Source: Nocardioidaceae bacterium SCSIO 66511 (GTDB lineage: Bacteria; Actinomycetota; Actinomycetes; Propionibacteriales; Nocardioidaceae). Taken from it: DNA of 64,000 bases. The first letter of the stretch is position 1, and each line of letters starts with the position of its first letter. The translations under genes were made by a program, and so were the position numbers. Positions 17,103-26,836 of the stretch are shown here, one piece after another. Location: NCBI GenBank assembly GCA_023100825.1, contig CP095846.1, positions 248,001-312,000 of the forward strand, read 5' to 3'. The notes under the pieces are model-generated. The model was not told the origin of the DNA. It was given only the letters and a program-made list of their open reading frames with translations, and did no database searches.

Positions 17103-17876
17103 ATGACGATCACCGGCCGCGCTGCGCGGCTCCTCGAGCTTCACAATGCACCCGAGCTGCTCAAGCTGGTCAACGTCTGGGACGTCGCCAGTACGAAGGT
17201 CGTCGCGGACGCGGCCGGCACCCAGGCGATCGCGACGGCGAGTCATTCGATCGCCGCGTCGTACGGCTATCCCGACGGTGAACAGATCCCGGTCGACCTG
17301 ATGATCGAGGCCGTCGGCCGCATCGCGGCCGCGACCGAGCTGCCCGTCACGGCCGATCTCGAGGCCGGATACGGCGCCCCTGGCGAGACGGTACGAAAGG
17401 CGATCGGTGTCGGCATCGTCGGCGCCAACCTCGAAGACCAGATGCGTCCGTTGGACGAAGCGGTCGCCGCGGTCGAGGCGGTCGTCGCCGCAGGCGAGAG
17501 CGAGGGAGTGTCGTTCGTACTCAACGCGCGTACGGATGCGTTCCTGCGGGGCGGTGACCGTCCTCGCGCCGAGGTGCTCGCGGAGGCGATCGAGCGCGGC
17601 CGGGCATTCCTCGACGCCGGCGCGGTGTGCGTGTTCGTACCCGGCATGCTCGACGAGCGGACGGTCGGGTCGCTGGTCGACGGCCTCGGCGAGCAGCGGG
17701 TGAGCGTGATCGGTGCACCGGGCGCCCTCTCCCATGCCGACCTCGAACGCCTCGGAGTCGCGCGCATCTCGTACGGACCGTTCAGCCAACAGGTCGCGCT
17801 GACGGCGTTGCAAGACTTCGCGTTCGACGTCGTCGCCGGCGGTTCACTGCCGGCGGGCACGCGTCCGCTCAACTGA
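17103..17876 (+). CDS. Isocitrate lyase/PEP mutase superfamily enzyme
   Basis: A 257-residue TIM-barrel enzyme. LVNVWDVASTKVV opens the fold, PVTADLEAGYG carries the metal-binding acidic residues, and GANLEDQM and VLNARTDAFLRGG follow in the usual order. The catalytic KKCGH loop of isocitrate and methylisocitrate lyases is absent, so it belongs with the carboxyvinyl-carboxyphosphonate/oxaloacetate-decarboxylase-like members. The substrate is undetermined. Confidence 0.85.
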   Translation: MTITGRAARLLELHNAPELLKLVNVWDVASTKVVADAAGTQAIATASHSIAASYGYPDGEQIPVDLMIEAVGRIAAATELPVTADLEAGYGAPGETVRKAIGVGIVGANLEDQMRPLDEAVAAVEAVVAAGESEGVSFVLNARTDAFLRGGDRPRAEVLAEAIERGRAFLDAGAVCVFVPGMLDERTVGSLVDGLGEQRVSVIGAPGALSHADLERLGVARISYGPFSQQVALTALQDFAFDVVAGGSLPAGTRPLN

Positions 17877-17923
17877 CGCCTGAGCGCCTCTCCGTCGCAG
17901 AACCTCTTCCGGGCGACCGGCCT

Positions 17924-17954
17924 CCCTCGCGCGGGTGACGTACCCGCGCGAGGG
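17924..17954. terminator. Hairpin before the two-component operon
   Basis: Perfect 13-base arms (CCCTCGCGCGGGT and its complement) flank a 5-base loop, 47 bases after the ICL/PEP-mutase gene. It probably terminates that gene. A GTG only two bases after it (17957) is an in-frame start for the kinase, which argues for the later GTG at 17975. Confidence 0.65.
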
Positions 17955-17974
17955 CCGTGCCAGACTCTTGGATC

Positions 17975-19204
17975 GTGACGACCACTCGGATCCGGCAGAT
18001 CCTGCTGGCACCCATACGCCCGCGCGCCTGGCGCCATTGGGTGTATCTCGTGCTTGGTGGGGCAGTGATGCTGCCGTACGTGTTCGTCGCAGCCACTCCG
18101 ATCGGGTTCAGTACCGAGCTGCCGACGGGGCCACTCGTCGGATTGCTCGCCCTCGTAGTGCTCGCGACGATCGCTGCCGTTGCGGCGACCGGCACCATCG
18201 ATGCCGTACGCAAGGTGGAGATGTTCACCGCTCGCGAGCTGCTCGGTGGTGGCATCCGGGACATCGCCGTGCCCGACCGCCCGCCGCGCGAGGATCGTTG
18301 GCGGGCCGGTACGTACTTCACGATCCACCTGCTTGCGGGTGGCATCATCGGCACGCTCACCATCACGATGGTCCCGCTCGCGATCTCCTGGATCGTCTAC
18401 CCGCTCACGGGCTGGGACGGCGATATGGGTGTTGCTCGTCCGACGTACCTGATGCCGGTCTATGCGGCGGGGATGCTCATTGGCTTCGGGTATCTCATCG
18501 CGATACTCGGCGAGGTGCTCGCTCGCCTGGCGCCGCGGCTGCTCGGGCCGTCGCAGGCCGCCCGGATCGCGCAGATGGAGCGGGTCGCCGATGACCTCGC
18601 CGAGCGCAACCGGCTCGCCCGAGACCTGCACGACTCGGTCGGCCATTCGCTGAGCGTGGTGACCTTGCAGGCAGCGGCCGCGCGCCGCATGTGGAGCAAG
18701 AATCCGGACTTCGCGTACGAGGCGTTGGGCGCTGTGGAGCAGTCCGCGCGTACCGCGCTCGCCGACCTCGACCATGTGCTCGGTCTGCTCCGCGAGGAGA
18801 CGACCGAGGAGGCGTCCGCGACGCTGCAGCAGCTCGACACGCTGGTCCGCCGCAACCGCGCAGCCGGTGCGACGATCGAGGTGGATGTCGACGGGGCGTT
18901 CGACAGTGTCCCGATCGGCGTCTCACGAGAGGCGTACCTGATGGTGCAGGAGTCGCTGACGAACACGACCCGCCACGCCGCCGGCCGCCCGGTGGACCTA
19001 TGCGTCCGCGTGCGCGATCATTCGCTCAGCTTGGTGATCCGCAACCCGCTTCCCGCGGCCGAGGCTCACTCTCGACCGAGTGGCGGGCGTGGTGTGCGCG
19101 GCATGCGTGAGCGCGTCGAGGCACTCGGCGGCACGATCGACATCGGCGCCGACGGCGACGATTGGCGGGTAGACATCCATCTCGACTGGGAGGCAGTCAC
19201 ATGA
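17975..19204 (+). CDS. Sensor histidine kinase (HisKA_3 type)
   Basis: About 409 residues from GTG 17975; GTG 17957 is possible but abuts a hairpin. Four hydrophobic segments form the sensor half (HWVYLVLGGAVMLPYVFVA, LVGLLALVVLATIAAVAA and two more). Then come a coiled coil, the phospho-acceptor box LARDLHDSVGHSLSVVTL, and an ATPase domain with LMVQESLTNTTRHAAG and GGRGVRGMRERVEALGG. Its stop overlaps the ATG of the response regulator. No target gene is adjacent. Confidence 0.88.
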   Translation: MTTTRIRQILLAPIRPRAWRHWVYLVLGGAVMLPYVFVAATPIGFSTELPTGPLVGLLALVVLATIAAVAATGTIDAVRKVEMFTARELLGGGIRDIAVPDRPPREDRWRAGTYFTIHLLAGGIIGTLTITMVPLAISWIVYPLTGWDGDMGVARPTYLMPVYAAGMLIGFGYLIAILGEVLARLAPRLLGPSQAARIAQMERVADDLAERNRLARDLHDSVGHSLSVVTLQAAAARRMWSKNPDFAYEALGAVEQSARTALADLDHVLGLLREETTEEASATLQQLDTLVRRNRAAGATIEVDVDGAFDSVPIGVSREAYLMVQESLTNTTRHAAGRPVDLCVRVRDHSLSLVIRNPLPAAEAHSRPSGGRGVRGMRERVEALGGTIDIGADGDDWRVDIHLDWEAVT

Positions 19205-19842
19205 CCATCCGAGTGTTGCTCGTCGACGACGAGTACCTCATCCGTAGCGGGCTCCGCGCGATCGTCGACTCCGAGGATGATCTCGAGGTCGTCGCGGAGG
19301 CGTCCGACGGCACTGAAGTGTTGCCGCTCGTACGCTCCTTGCGTCCCGACGTCGTGATGATGGACGTACGAATGCCGACGATGAACGGCATCGACACGAC
19401 TCGGATGCTCATCGACAAGCTCGACGACCCGCCAGCGATCCTGGTCGTCACGACGTACGAGAACGACGAGTACGTGTACGACGCCTTGCGCGTCGGCGCC
19501 CGTGGCTTCGTGCTCAAGCGCATCACGCCCGAGGGCCTGATCGAGGCGATCCGGGTGGTCGCGAAGGGTGAGTCGCTGCTCTTCCCCGCCGCGGTACGCC
19601 AGCTCGTCGCCGCCCAGGCCGATAAGCGCAAGAAGCGTGAGCTGCCCGCGCTGACCGACCGCGAGGGCGAGATCCTGCGGCTGATGGCGACCGGGGCGTC
19701 GAACGCCGAGATCGCGAAGGAGCTCTACATCACCGTCGAGACCGTCAAAACCCATGTCGGTAACGTGCTCGCGAAGGTCGGCGCGCGCGACCGTACACAG
19801 GCGGTCATCGCGGCATACGAGTCGGGCTTCGTGGAGGCCTGA
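19201..19842 (+). CDS. Response regulator, NarL/LuxR family
   Basis: A 213-residue partner of the upstream kinase, overlapping it by four bases. The receiver (VLLVDDEYLIRSGLR, Asp55 in MMDVRMPTMNG, Lys in FVLKRI) is followed by a LuxR-type HTH (LTDREGEILRLMATGASNAE and VKTHVGNVLAKVGARDR). It is a DNA-binding regulator of unknown target. It is convergent with another response regulator gene. Confidence 0.93.
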   Translation: MTIRVLLVDDEYLIRSGLRAIVDSEDDLEVVAEASDGTEVLPLVRSLRPDVVMMDVRMPTMNGIDTTRMLIDKLDDPPAILVVTTYENDEYVYDALRVGARGFVLKRITPEGLIEAIRVVAKGESLLFPAAVRQLVAAQADKRKKRELPALTDREGEILRLMATGASNAEIAKELYITVETVKTHVGNVLAKVGARDRTQAVIAAYESGFVEA

Positions 19843-19850
19843 GCAGGAGG

Positions 19851-20498
19851 TTACTCGCGCAGATAAGCCAGCACGGCGAGTACCCGCCGGTGTCCGGCGG
19901 CGTCGGGCGGGAGGTCGAGCTTCGTCATGATGCCGCCGACATGCTTGGCAACGGCAGCATCGCTGACCACCAAGGTCGTCGCGATTTCTGCGTTCGAGCG
20001 GCCTTCGGCCATCAGCGAGAGCACCTCGCGTTCGCGCGGGCTCAGCCGGCGCAACGGGTCACGCTTGTTCGAGACCATCAGTCGTACGACGTCAGGGTCG
20101 AGCACGGTGCCGCCCGCGGCGACGCTCGCAACCGCCGATGCGAACTCCGTGACGTCACCGATGCGTTCCTTGAGCAGGTAGCCGACCCCGGCTTCGGACG
20201 GTATGTCGAGCAGTTCGGTCGCGTACGTCGGCTGTACGTACTGGCTGAGCACCATCACCGCGAGGCGGGTCCAACGGCGACGAAGTGCGATCGCGGCGAC
20301 GAGGCCCTCGTCCGAGAACGTCGGAGGCATTCGTACATCGGTGATGACCAGGTCGGGCTGCTCGTCGGCCACCGCAGCCTCGAGGTCGCAGGCGTCGCCG
20401 AGGTCCGCGACGACCTCGTGACCGAAGCGATTCAGTACGCCGACGACTCCTTCGCGCAGCAGCAGGGAGTCTTCGCACAGCACTACGCGTAGACCCAC
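19851..20498 (-). CDS. Response regulator, NarL/LuxR family (pairs with kinase at 20483-21781)
   Basis: A 215-residue regulator. The GTG at 20498 is chosen because the receiver fold begins right after it (LRVVLCEDSLLLREGV); the gene overlaps the kinase 3' end by 16 bases. The phospho-acceptor is Asp54 in VITDVRMPP, with YLLKERI carrying the conserved Lys. The HTH is LSPREREVLSLMAEGRSNAE, AVAKHVGGIMTKLDLPPDA. The gene pair is divergent from an ABC exporter operon, which is its most likely target. Confidence 0.9.
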   Translation of the reverse strand: MGLRVVLCEDSLLLREGVVGVLNRFGHEVVADLGDACDLEAAVADEQPDLVITDVRMPPTFSDEGLVAAIALRRRWTRLAVMVLSQYVQPTYATELLDIPSEAGVGYLLKERIGDVTEFASAVASVAAGGTVLDPDVVRLMVSNKRDPLRRLSPREREVLSLMAEGRSNAEIATTLVVSDAAVAKHVGGIMTKLDLPPDAAGHRRVLAVLAYLRE

Positions 20499-21781
20499 GG
20501 CAACTCCACCTCGATCGTGGTCGGCCCACCCGCCGGACTCGACACCGAAATCGTGCCACCGACGACCGCGAGCCGGGCCTGCAGACCCGCCAGTCCCGAC
20601 TGCGGACGCGGCTCGGCTCCACCGTGGCCGTCGTCGGTGATCTGGAGGGCCAGTACACCGCCGCGTACCCGACCGGACACGTGCGCCTGCGTGGCCTCCG
20701 CGTGGCGGTCGACGTTGGTGAGTGCCTCGGCGACGCAGAAGTACGCGGCGGTCTCGACATCGGCGCTTGTACGACCGGGCAGGTCGATGTCCACTCTCAC
20801 CGGTACGCCCGTACGCCCGGCGATGTCGTGCACAGCCTCCTGCAACCCGCGCTCGGTCAGCACATGTGGGTGGATACCGCGGATCAGGTTGCGTACATCC
20901 TCCAGCGCGAGGCGGGTCTGATGCTGCGCCTTCTCGAGCTGAATCGCGGTATCCGATCCATCGCTCACGTCGAGCCGTGCCATGCCGAGGGCGACGTTGA
21001 GTGCGACCAGGCGTTGCTGCGCGCCGTCGTGCAGGTCGCGTTCGATGCGCCGACGTTCGACGTCGAACGCCTCCGACAAGGCCGCGCGCGAAGCCGTCAC
21101 CTCCGACAGCCGCCGCCCGAGCGCGAGGTCGTCGGGGCTCACCACGGCGCGAGTGATCTCGGCGCGAGCGGTCGCCCATCCGGCGATCACGTAGAAAGCG
21201 AGTGGCGTCAACACCACTCCGATGCCGCAGGAGAACAGGTACCAGTACCAGGTTTCGTAGTAGATGGTGCTCTGCACGAACACGCTGGCGACGAGGCCGA
21301 GGGTGATCGCCAGTACGCCCGCGTCGATCCAGCAGAGCGCGGCGGCACTGACGACGGCGTACCCCAGCTCGCGCCACGTTGAGCGTTCGCGCAACCGGGT
21401 CAGAATCCAGGCCCGCAGGCCGGGAGCGTCGGGGGTTCCGTGCGGATCGAACGTCGGACGTTCGTCAACGAGTCGCAGTCGCGAGCGTTCCCAGCGAGCG
21501 ACGAAGATCCCGCTCAGGAGGCAAGCCGCGAAGAAGCCGAATCCGATCAGCACGATCGCAAGCGCCGCGCCGGCGAGCACCATTGCGATGATCGCCGCTG
21601 CAGTCAGCGCGCCGAGGACCACACCGCTCGCCAGGTATGCGAGGCAGCGCCAGGGCCATGCCGACAACAGGAATCTGCGCGGCGGCAACAGCATCGCCTG
21701 GCGCGCGGTCGTGACGATCACGGCTCGACGGTACAGAGCGCGCCGGCCTCGGCGCGGTAGTGCACGGTATACCTCGATCAC
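20483..21781 (-). CDS. Sensor histidine kinase (LiaS/NarL-type) divergent from ABC exporter
   Basis: A 432-residue kinase starting at a GTG. The N-terminal half is membrane-embedded in two hydrophobic blocks (SGVVLGALTAAAIIAMV and ALCWIDAGVLAITLGLVASV) around a cytoplasmic loop. A linker leads to the phospho-acceptor box IERDLHDGAQQRLVALNV. The ATPase domain has CVAEALTNVDRHAEA and SGLAGLQARLAVVGG. The HDGAQQRL box is typical of actinobacterial kinases beside MacB-like exporters. Fifty-one bases separate its start from the exporter ATPase gene. Confidence 0.9.
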   Translation of the reverse strand: MIEVYRALPRRGRRALYRRAVIVTTARQAMLLPPRRFLLSAWPWRCLAYLASGVVLGALTAAAIIAMVLAGAALAIVLIGFGFFAACLLSGIFVARWERSRLRLVDERPTFDPHGTPDAPGLRAWILTRLRERSTWRELGYAVVSAAALCWIDAGVLAITLGLVASVFVQSTIYYETWYWYLFSCGIGVVLTPLAFYVIAGWATARAEITRAVVSPDDLALGRRLSEVTASRAALSEAFDVERRRIERDLHDGAQQRLVALNVALGMARLDVSDGSDTAIQLEKAQHQTRLALEDVRNLIRGIHPHVLTERGLQEAVHDIAGRTGVPVRVDIDLPGRTSADVETAAYFCVAEALTNVDRHAEATQAHVSGRVRGGVLALQITDDGHGGAEPRPQSGLAGLQARLAVVGGTISVSSPAGGPTTIEVELPWVYA

Positions 21782-21832
21782 TCGTCCCTACATGACTGCG
21801 CAGGGGGAACGCGTCGCGGTTCGCTTGACCAC

Positions 21833-22585
21833 ATGACAGAAACCCTCACCAACGTCACACACGCAGTCGCTGTCACGGGCGTCACCAAGGCGTACGGCAG
21901 CGCGGCGCAGCCCGTCGTGGCGCTCGACGACGTGTCGTTCACCGTCGCCGCGCGTACGTTCACGGCAGTGATGGGGCCGTCCGGCTCAGGCAAGTCCACC
22001 CTGATGCATTGCGCCGCCGGCCTCGAACGCCCCGACACCGGTTCCGTGCGAATCGGCGGTACCGAGATCGGCCAGTTGGACGAACGACGGCGTACGGAGT
22101 TCCGCAGACGCCAGGTCGGCTTCGTGTTCCAAGCGTTCAACCTGGTCGCGTCGCTCACCGCGCAGCAGAACGTCGCTCTCCCGGCGCGCCTCGACGGCCG
22201 TCGGCCAGAACGCGACGACGTGCTCGCCGCGCTGGAAGCGGTCGGTCTCGGCGACCGGTCGGGACACCGCCCGGCCGAGCTCTCCGGAGGACAGCAGCAG
22301 CGGGTCGCATTGGCGAGAGCCCTCATCACCGAGCCGGCCGTGCTGTTCGCCGACGAACCGACCGGTGCTCTCGACCTCCGTTCGTCGCGAGAGGTGTTGC
22401 GCAGACTGCGCGAGCTGGTCGACACGAGGCAGCAGACGGTCATCACGGTGACGCACGACCCGAATGTCGCGGCCGCAGCCGACCGGGTCGTCTTCCTCGC
22501 TGACGGTCGCATCGTCGATGACATGCGTACGGACATCGACGCGCGCACGATCGCCAATCGCATGACGCAGTTGGAGGACCGATGA
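21833..22585 (+). CDS. ABC transporter ATP-binding protein (MacB/LolD-type)
   Basis: A 250-residue ATPase with Walker A GPSGSGKST, Q-loop FVFQAFNLVASLTAQQNV, signature LSGGQQQRVALARAL, Walker B VLFADEPTGALD and the H-loop VTHDPNVAA. The QAFNLV/LTAQQNV stretch places it with the LolD/MacB/antimicrobial-peptide exporters. Its stop overlaps the permease start (ATGA). It is likely controlled by the divergent two-component pair. Confidence 0.93.
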   Translation: MTETLTNVTHAVAVTGVTKAYGSAAQPVVALDDVSFTVAARTFTAVMGPSGSGKSTLMHCAAGLERPDTGSVRIGGTEIGQLDERRRTEFRRRQVGFVFQAFNLVASLTAQQNVALPARLDGRRPERDDVLAALEAVGLGDRSGHRPAELSGGQQQRVALARALITEPAVLFADEPTGALDLRSSREVLRRLRELVDTRQQTVITVTHDPNVAAAADRVVFLADGRIVDDMRTDIDARTIANRMTQLEDR

Positions 22586-24957
22586 TCGCCTGGTCCACCG
22601 CCCGCTACCGCTGGCGTACGCTCCTCGGCAGCTTCATCGCGCTCGCCTTGGGAATCGGGCTGCTCGCGTCGGCCGCGATCGTCATCGCGTCTTCTCGCGC
22701 GCAGCCGGATCCGAGATACGCAGCGGCCGATGTGCTGGTGGCACCCGAGGCGATTGGCGATCCGGCGACGCTCACCGACCGCCGGTTGCCGTGGTCCAGC
22801 TCCGAGGCGGCTCGACTCACCCAGGAGCTCTCCGGTCTGGAAGGTGTCCGCACCGCTGCGGCCGACCGTGCATATCCCGTCGAGGTCTCCTATGACGGCG
22901 AGCAGCGCAGCGACGCCGCCGACGATGAGCTTCTCGGCCACGGTTGGTCGAGCCACCGCTTGGGTGAAGACTCGCTCGTAGACGGAACCGAGCCGGGCGA
23001 AGAAACCCAGGTGGTGGTTCCTGCCTCGTACGGGATCAAGCCGGGCGAGCGGGTCGAGTTGTCGACACCGATCGGTCAGCAGGACATGACGGTTGCGGGA
23101 ACGAGTACGGGGTCATCGGTGTACGTCGCCGATGGACTGGCGAGGAAGTGGTCGACGGGGGCGAGTGCGATCGGTGTCGTGCTCGACGCCGACGCCGATG
23201 TCGGCGACGTGGAAGCGGCCGTACGTGAGGTGGTCGGCGCGGACGCGTCTGTGCTCACCGGCCCCGATCGGTCTGAGCTCGAGAACGCCGTCGACCGCTC
23301 GAACCGCAACGTCGGTGCGCAACTGCTCACGGCAATGGGCGTACTGTCCTCGTTCGTCTCCGTGTTCGTCGTGGCCACGACCTTCGCCTTCGTCGTCGCG
23401 CACCGTCGCCGAGAGATCGGGCTGTTGCGTGCGATCGGAGCGACACCCCGGCACGTACGTCGGATGCTGCTCGGCGAGGCGCTCGTCGTCGGCATCGTTG
23501 CCTCGGGCGTCGGCGCGTTGCTCGGGCTCGTCGGCGCGCCCCTTCTGGGCGGTTGGATGGTTGATTCTGGCATGCAGGCGCGCGATTGGGAGCCGACAAC
23601 GATCGGGATGCCCTTGCTCGTCTCCGTTGTCACGGGCATCGCCGTCGCCCTCGCGGGCGTTTGGGCAGCATCGCGTCGGGCTGCGCGCACCTCGCCTCTG
23701 CAGGCCCTGCGAGAGTCGAGCGTCGAGCACAGGGCGATGACCGGCGCTCGGTGGGTCGTCGGGTCGGCGGCCGTCACGGGCGGCATCACTCTCGCGGTCC
23801 TGGCACCGGGCGCCGAGGGCGGCGCAGTCGCAGGTTTTGCGGTCGGGGCGGTGGCGGCTTTCGTCACCGGCCTGACGATGCTCGCTCCGGTCCACCTTCC
23901 GCCGCTCGTGCGGTTGTTCTGCCCGGGCCGTACGACTGCCGCCGAGCTCGTCCGGGCCGAGTCGAAGGTTGGCGTACGCCGGCTTGCATCGCTCGTGGCG
24001 CCGGTGTTCGTGACCGTCGCGTTCACGGTGACTATCACCGGCATGACGAACACCATGGACGGTGCATTCTCAGCAGATGTACGCGACGACGTGCCCACCG
24101 ATCACGTGGTCGTACCGGACGACCCGACCGTCGGTGTCCCGGACTCGGCAGTACGCGCCGCCGAGCGCTCTGGAGCGAGGGTCGCTGCGGATCTGGCGAC
24201 CGGTGTCGTCGTCGGTGGCACGTGGCAGGAAGCGCTGGGATCGGAGCGGATCGCGGTCGAGCGGGGGGCGATCGCGGTCAGTGCTGCGGCTTCGGCAGAC
24301 CTCCAGTGGCGCGACGGCGATCGCGTGCCGTTGACCTGGGCCGACGGCCGCCGCTCAACGGTTCGGGTCGCGGTCATCGAGGACGCGCCGGCGCCGATCG
24401 TCGTCAACCGGGCTCAGGCGCGGTCGCACGATCCGGCGGCCGTCGCCGACGTTGGGTACGTCGAGCCGACGGACCTTCACGACCTGAGTACGGCGGTTGC
24501 GTCGACGGCGGCATCGGTCCTGTCGACCGACAGCTATGAGTCGGTCGACAACGCCGATGAGGAACGGTTGCTGCGGTTGTTCGTGGTGGTTCTACTCGCG
24601 CTGTCGACGGGGTTCACCGCGCTCGCGATCGCCAACACGATGCTGATGGCGACGGGCGAACGTCGCCATGACTTCGGCGTGCTCCGGATGGCTGGCGCAA
24701 CGACGCGACAGATACGGCGATACGTCGGGGTGGAGGCAAGCGTGGTCGTGCTGATCGGGTCACTGCTCGGAGTCGTTGTCGCCTGGCCTGCCGTCTACGG
24801 CATTGCAGCGGGACTCTCCGACGACCTGGGTTTCGACGTCGCGGTTGCGATGGACTGGCGAGCGGTGATCGTGGTCGTAGTCGGCTGCCTCGCGATCGCG
24901 GTCGCGTCGAGCACCTTCTCGGTCGGATCAGCCGTTCCCAGATCCACCGAGAAATGA
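22582..24957 (+). CDS. ABC transporter permease, FtsX/MacB type
   Basis: A 791-residue permease: one N-terminal helix (LLGSFIALALGIGLLASAAI), a large extracytoplasmic domain, a three-helix FtsX block with HRRREIGLLRAIGATPRHVRRML, a central helix pair, a second extracytoplasmic domain, and a closing FtsX block with ERRHDFGVLRMAGATTRQIRRY. This duplicated arrangement is usual for actinobacterial peptide- or lipid-resistance exporters. It works with the ATPase encoded just upstream. Confidence 0.92.
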   Translation: MIAWSTARYRWRTLLGSFIALALGIGLLASAAIVIASSRAQPDPRYAAADVLVAPEAIGDPATLTDRRLPWSSSEAARLTQELSGLEGVRTAAADRAYPVEVSYDGEQRSDAADDELLGHGWSSHRLGEDSLVDGTEPGEETQVVVPASYGIKPGERVELSTPIGQQDMTVAGTSTGSSVYVADGLARKWSTGASAIGVVLDADADVGDVEAAVREVVGADASVLTGPDRSELENAVDRSNRNVGAQLLTAMGVLSSFVSVFVVATTFAFVVAHRRREIGLLRAIGATPRHVRRMLLGEALVVGIVASGVGALLGLVGAPLLGGWMVDSGMQARDWEPTTIGMPLLVSVVTGIAVALAGVWAASRRAARTSPLQALRESSVEHRAMTGARWVVGSAAVTGGITLAVLAPGAEGGAVAGFAVGAVAAFVTGLTMLAPVHLPPLVRLFCPGRTTAAELVRAESKVGVRRLASLVAPVFVTVAFTVTITGMTNTMDGAFSADVRDDVPTDHVVVPDDPTVGVPDSAVRAAERSGARVAADLATGVVVGGTWQEALGSERIAVERGAIAVSAAASADLQWRDGDRVPLTWADGRRSTVRVAVIEDAPAPIVVNRAQARSHDPAAVADVGYVEPTDLHDLSTAVASTAASVLSTDSYESVDNADEERLLRLFVVVLLALSTGFTALAIANTMLMATGERRHDFGVLRMAGATTRQIRRYVGVEASVVVLIGSLLGVVVAWPAVYGIAAGLSDDLGFDVAVAMDWRAVIVVVVGCLAIAVASSTFSVGSAVPRSTEK

Positions 24958-25021
24958 TAGAAATGCAAACAGTTCTGAATTGGAATCATCGTCTGGCACA
25001 GCGCCACGTGAGGGATTCGCA

Positions 25022-25606
25022 ATGACTGCTACGTACACGTTCGATGTCCTCTCGACCCTGGACGGGTTCGCCTCGTACGACGAGAACGGCGACTGGGGTG
25101 GCTACTGGGGCAAGCACGGGCCGGAGTTTCTGGACCGCCGCTCCGCGTGTTACGACGCCGACCAACGGATGGTTCTCGGTGCCAACACGTTTCGTCAGTT
25201 CATGGCGCTACTCGGCCCCGACAACGGCGAGATCCAGGACGTCGACCCGGTGAACGACCGGATGCGGCGGATGCCGACGACTGTCGTGTCACGCACCGTG
25301 GAAGGCCCGCTCGACTGGCCGGACGCGACGGTCGAGAAGGCTGACGCGGTGGAGGTCGTCGCGCGACTGAAGGAGGAGTCGCCGGTACCCCTGCGCTCGC
25401 ACGGCAGCCTGTCCATGAACCGGGCGCTGCTGGCGGCCGGGCTCGTGGATCGTGTCCAGGTGACGATCTTCCCGGTGATCTCGGGCCGCACCGGATCGGA
25501 CCCGGTCTTCGCAGGTGCAGGGGACTTCGATCTCGAGCTGATCGAGAGCCGCACGCTCGACGGGCGTACTCAGGAGCTCACGTATCGACCGACCCTGCAC
25601 GGGTGA
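25022..25606 (+). CDS. Dihydrofolate reductase family protein (RibD C-terminal-like)
   Basis: A 194-residue protein starting at ATG 25022. It has the RibD_C/DHFR fold: VLSTLDGFASYDENGDWGG, MVLGANTFRQFMALL, TTVVSRTVEGP, SHGSLSMNRALLAAGLVD and VFPVISGR-type strand (FPVISGRTGSDPVF). Such stand-alone proteins are NADPH-dependent reductases of unknown substrate. The 65 bases upstream are AT-rich and probably hold its promoter. Confidence 0.85.
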   Translation: MTATYTFDVLSTLDGFASYDENGDWGGYWGKHGPEFLDRRSACYDADQRMVLGANTFRQFMALLGPDNGEIQDVDPVNDRMRRMPTTVVSRTVEGPLDWPDATVEKADAVEVVARLKEESPVPLRSHGSLSMNRALLAAGLVDRVQVTIFPVISGRTGSDPVFAGAGDFDLELIESRTLDGRTQELTYRPTLHG

Positions 25607-25619
25607 CTCTGCTGGATCT

Positions 25620-25916
25620 CTAAGCATCGTCCATCGTCGTGAGCGTACGACGGGCAGAGAGCAACTCGAACTCGGGCCGAGCGGCGGCGAACCGCTCGAC
25701 CCGATCGAGGATCTCCATGACGTGGGAGCGGTCGGCGGCGACGCACGATGCGCCGACCGCCGACCGCCGGTGCAGATCGAGATGCCCGACCTCGGCGACG
25801 CTGAGCTCGAACCGCTGCCGGAGCTCGCGTACGAGCGGGCGAACCAGGCCACGCTTGGTCTTCAGCGAATGCACATCGCCGAGTAGCAGGTCGAGTTCGA
25901 CCGCACCGATCCACAT
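25620..25916 (-). CDS. DUF503 protein
   Basis: A 98-residue protein matching the DUF503/YlxP-type family throughout: MWIGAVELDLLLGDVHSLK, LVRELRQRFELSVAEVG and ASCVAADRSHVMEILDRV. Homologues are small ferredoxin-like-fold proteins, in Gram-positives often near ribosome biogenesis genes. The neighbourhood here is not of that kind. Confidence 0.88.
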   Translation of the reverse strand: MWIGAVELDLLLGDVHSLKTKRGLVRPLVRELRQRFELSVAEVGHLDLHRRSAVGASCVAADRSHVMEILDRVERFAAARPEFELLSARRTLTTMDDA

Positions 25917-25928
25917 GGTGACCGAACC

Positions 25929-26669
25929 CTACGTGGCCGAGTATCCCGACCCTTCGTCGCCGCTGGACCCCTTCGCGTTTCGGGTCTCGGACTCGATGTT
26001 CGACAGCCAGCCTTCCCAGCGCTGGCGCATCGGGGCGATGAGCCCACCGCCGACGCCGACGACAACGACGCCGCCGATCGTCGCGAGCACTGTGATCAAC
26101 ACCGGTGTCGTGACCGTCGTGGCGATGCCGACCTGGTTCAGCGCCGCGATCACGCCGAGGGCGACGATGAACACGCCCACGATGTTGGTGAGCACGTCGC
26201 CGTACGAGACTCCGCCGAGAACACCGCGCAGGATGTCCTTCACGGCGTTGGCGATCGCAGCGACGATCACGATGATCACGATCGCGACGACGGCCTTCGG
26301 CAGCCAGGCGACGATGTCATTGATGATGTTGCTGACCGGGTTGGACTGGCCGAACGCCGTCAGCGCGAGCTGGAGCGCGATCAGCAGGATGAAGTAGTAC
26401 ACGAGCTTGCAGATGAGGCTGATCGGGGTGAACGACGACTGAGCGAAGAACCTCGAGAGGCCCGCCTTGTCGAGCAATCGGCCAAATCCGAGACGGTCAA
26501 GCACTTTGCCCAGCACACCGGCGACCACCTTGGCGATGATCCAGCCAATGAGCAGGACGATCAGGAATGCGACAAGCTTCGGAATGAAGGTGGCGAAGGA
26601 CGACCAGGCGTCCTCGATGCCGGTACTCCATTCAATGGCTTGCGTTGATGTTGCCGCGTGCGATGACAT
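25929..26669 (-). CDS. CmpX/mechanosensitive-channel-like membrane protein
   Basis: A 246-residue protein with five membrane segments. The first (FIPKLVAFLIVLLIGWIIAK) and the repeated conserved-helix pattern (KLVYYFILLIALQLALTAFG, then AVVAIVIIVIVAAIANAVKD) match the TM_helix family found in CmpX and small-conductance channel relatives. There is no MscS pore domain. It ends in a Gly/Ser-rich charged tail. It may influence membrane tension or fluidity responses; this is inference from the family. Confidence 0.8.
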   Translation of the reverse strand: MSSHAATSTQAIEWSTGIEDAWSSFATFIPKLVAFLIVLLIGWIIAKVVAGVLGKVLDRLGFGRLLDKAGLSRFFAQSSFTPISLICKLVYYFILLIALQLALTAFGQSNPVSNIINDIVAWLPKAVVAIVIIVIVAAIANAVKDILRGVLGGVSYGDVLTNIVGVFIVALGVIAALNQVGIATTVTTPVLITVLATIGGVVVVGVGGGLIAPMRQRWEGWLSNIESETRNAKGSSGDEGSGYSAT

Positions 26670-26836
26670 CTGTGCCTCCCGAATAGGACACTCAGAGGAC
26701 TATCCTCCGGGCGGTTCGCACGCTAGCAACGTTGAACCGGTCCCGCAGATGTGCGAAACGGCCGTCATCCGTACGGGGGAGCCGTTCGGTACACGAGGGT
26801 GAGGCCGACTCGTACGGTGGGCGCGAGGCTAAGGGT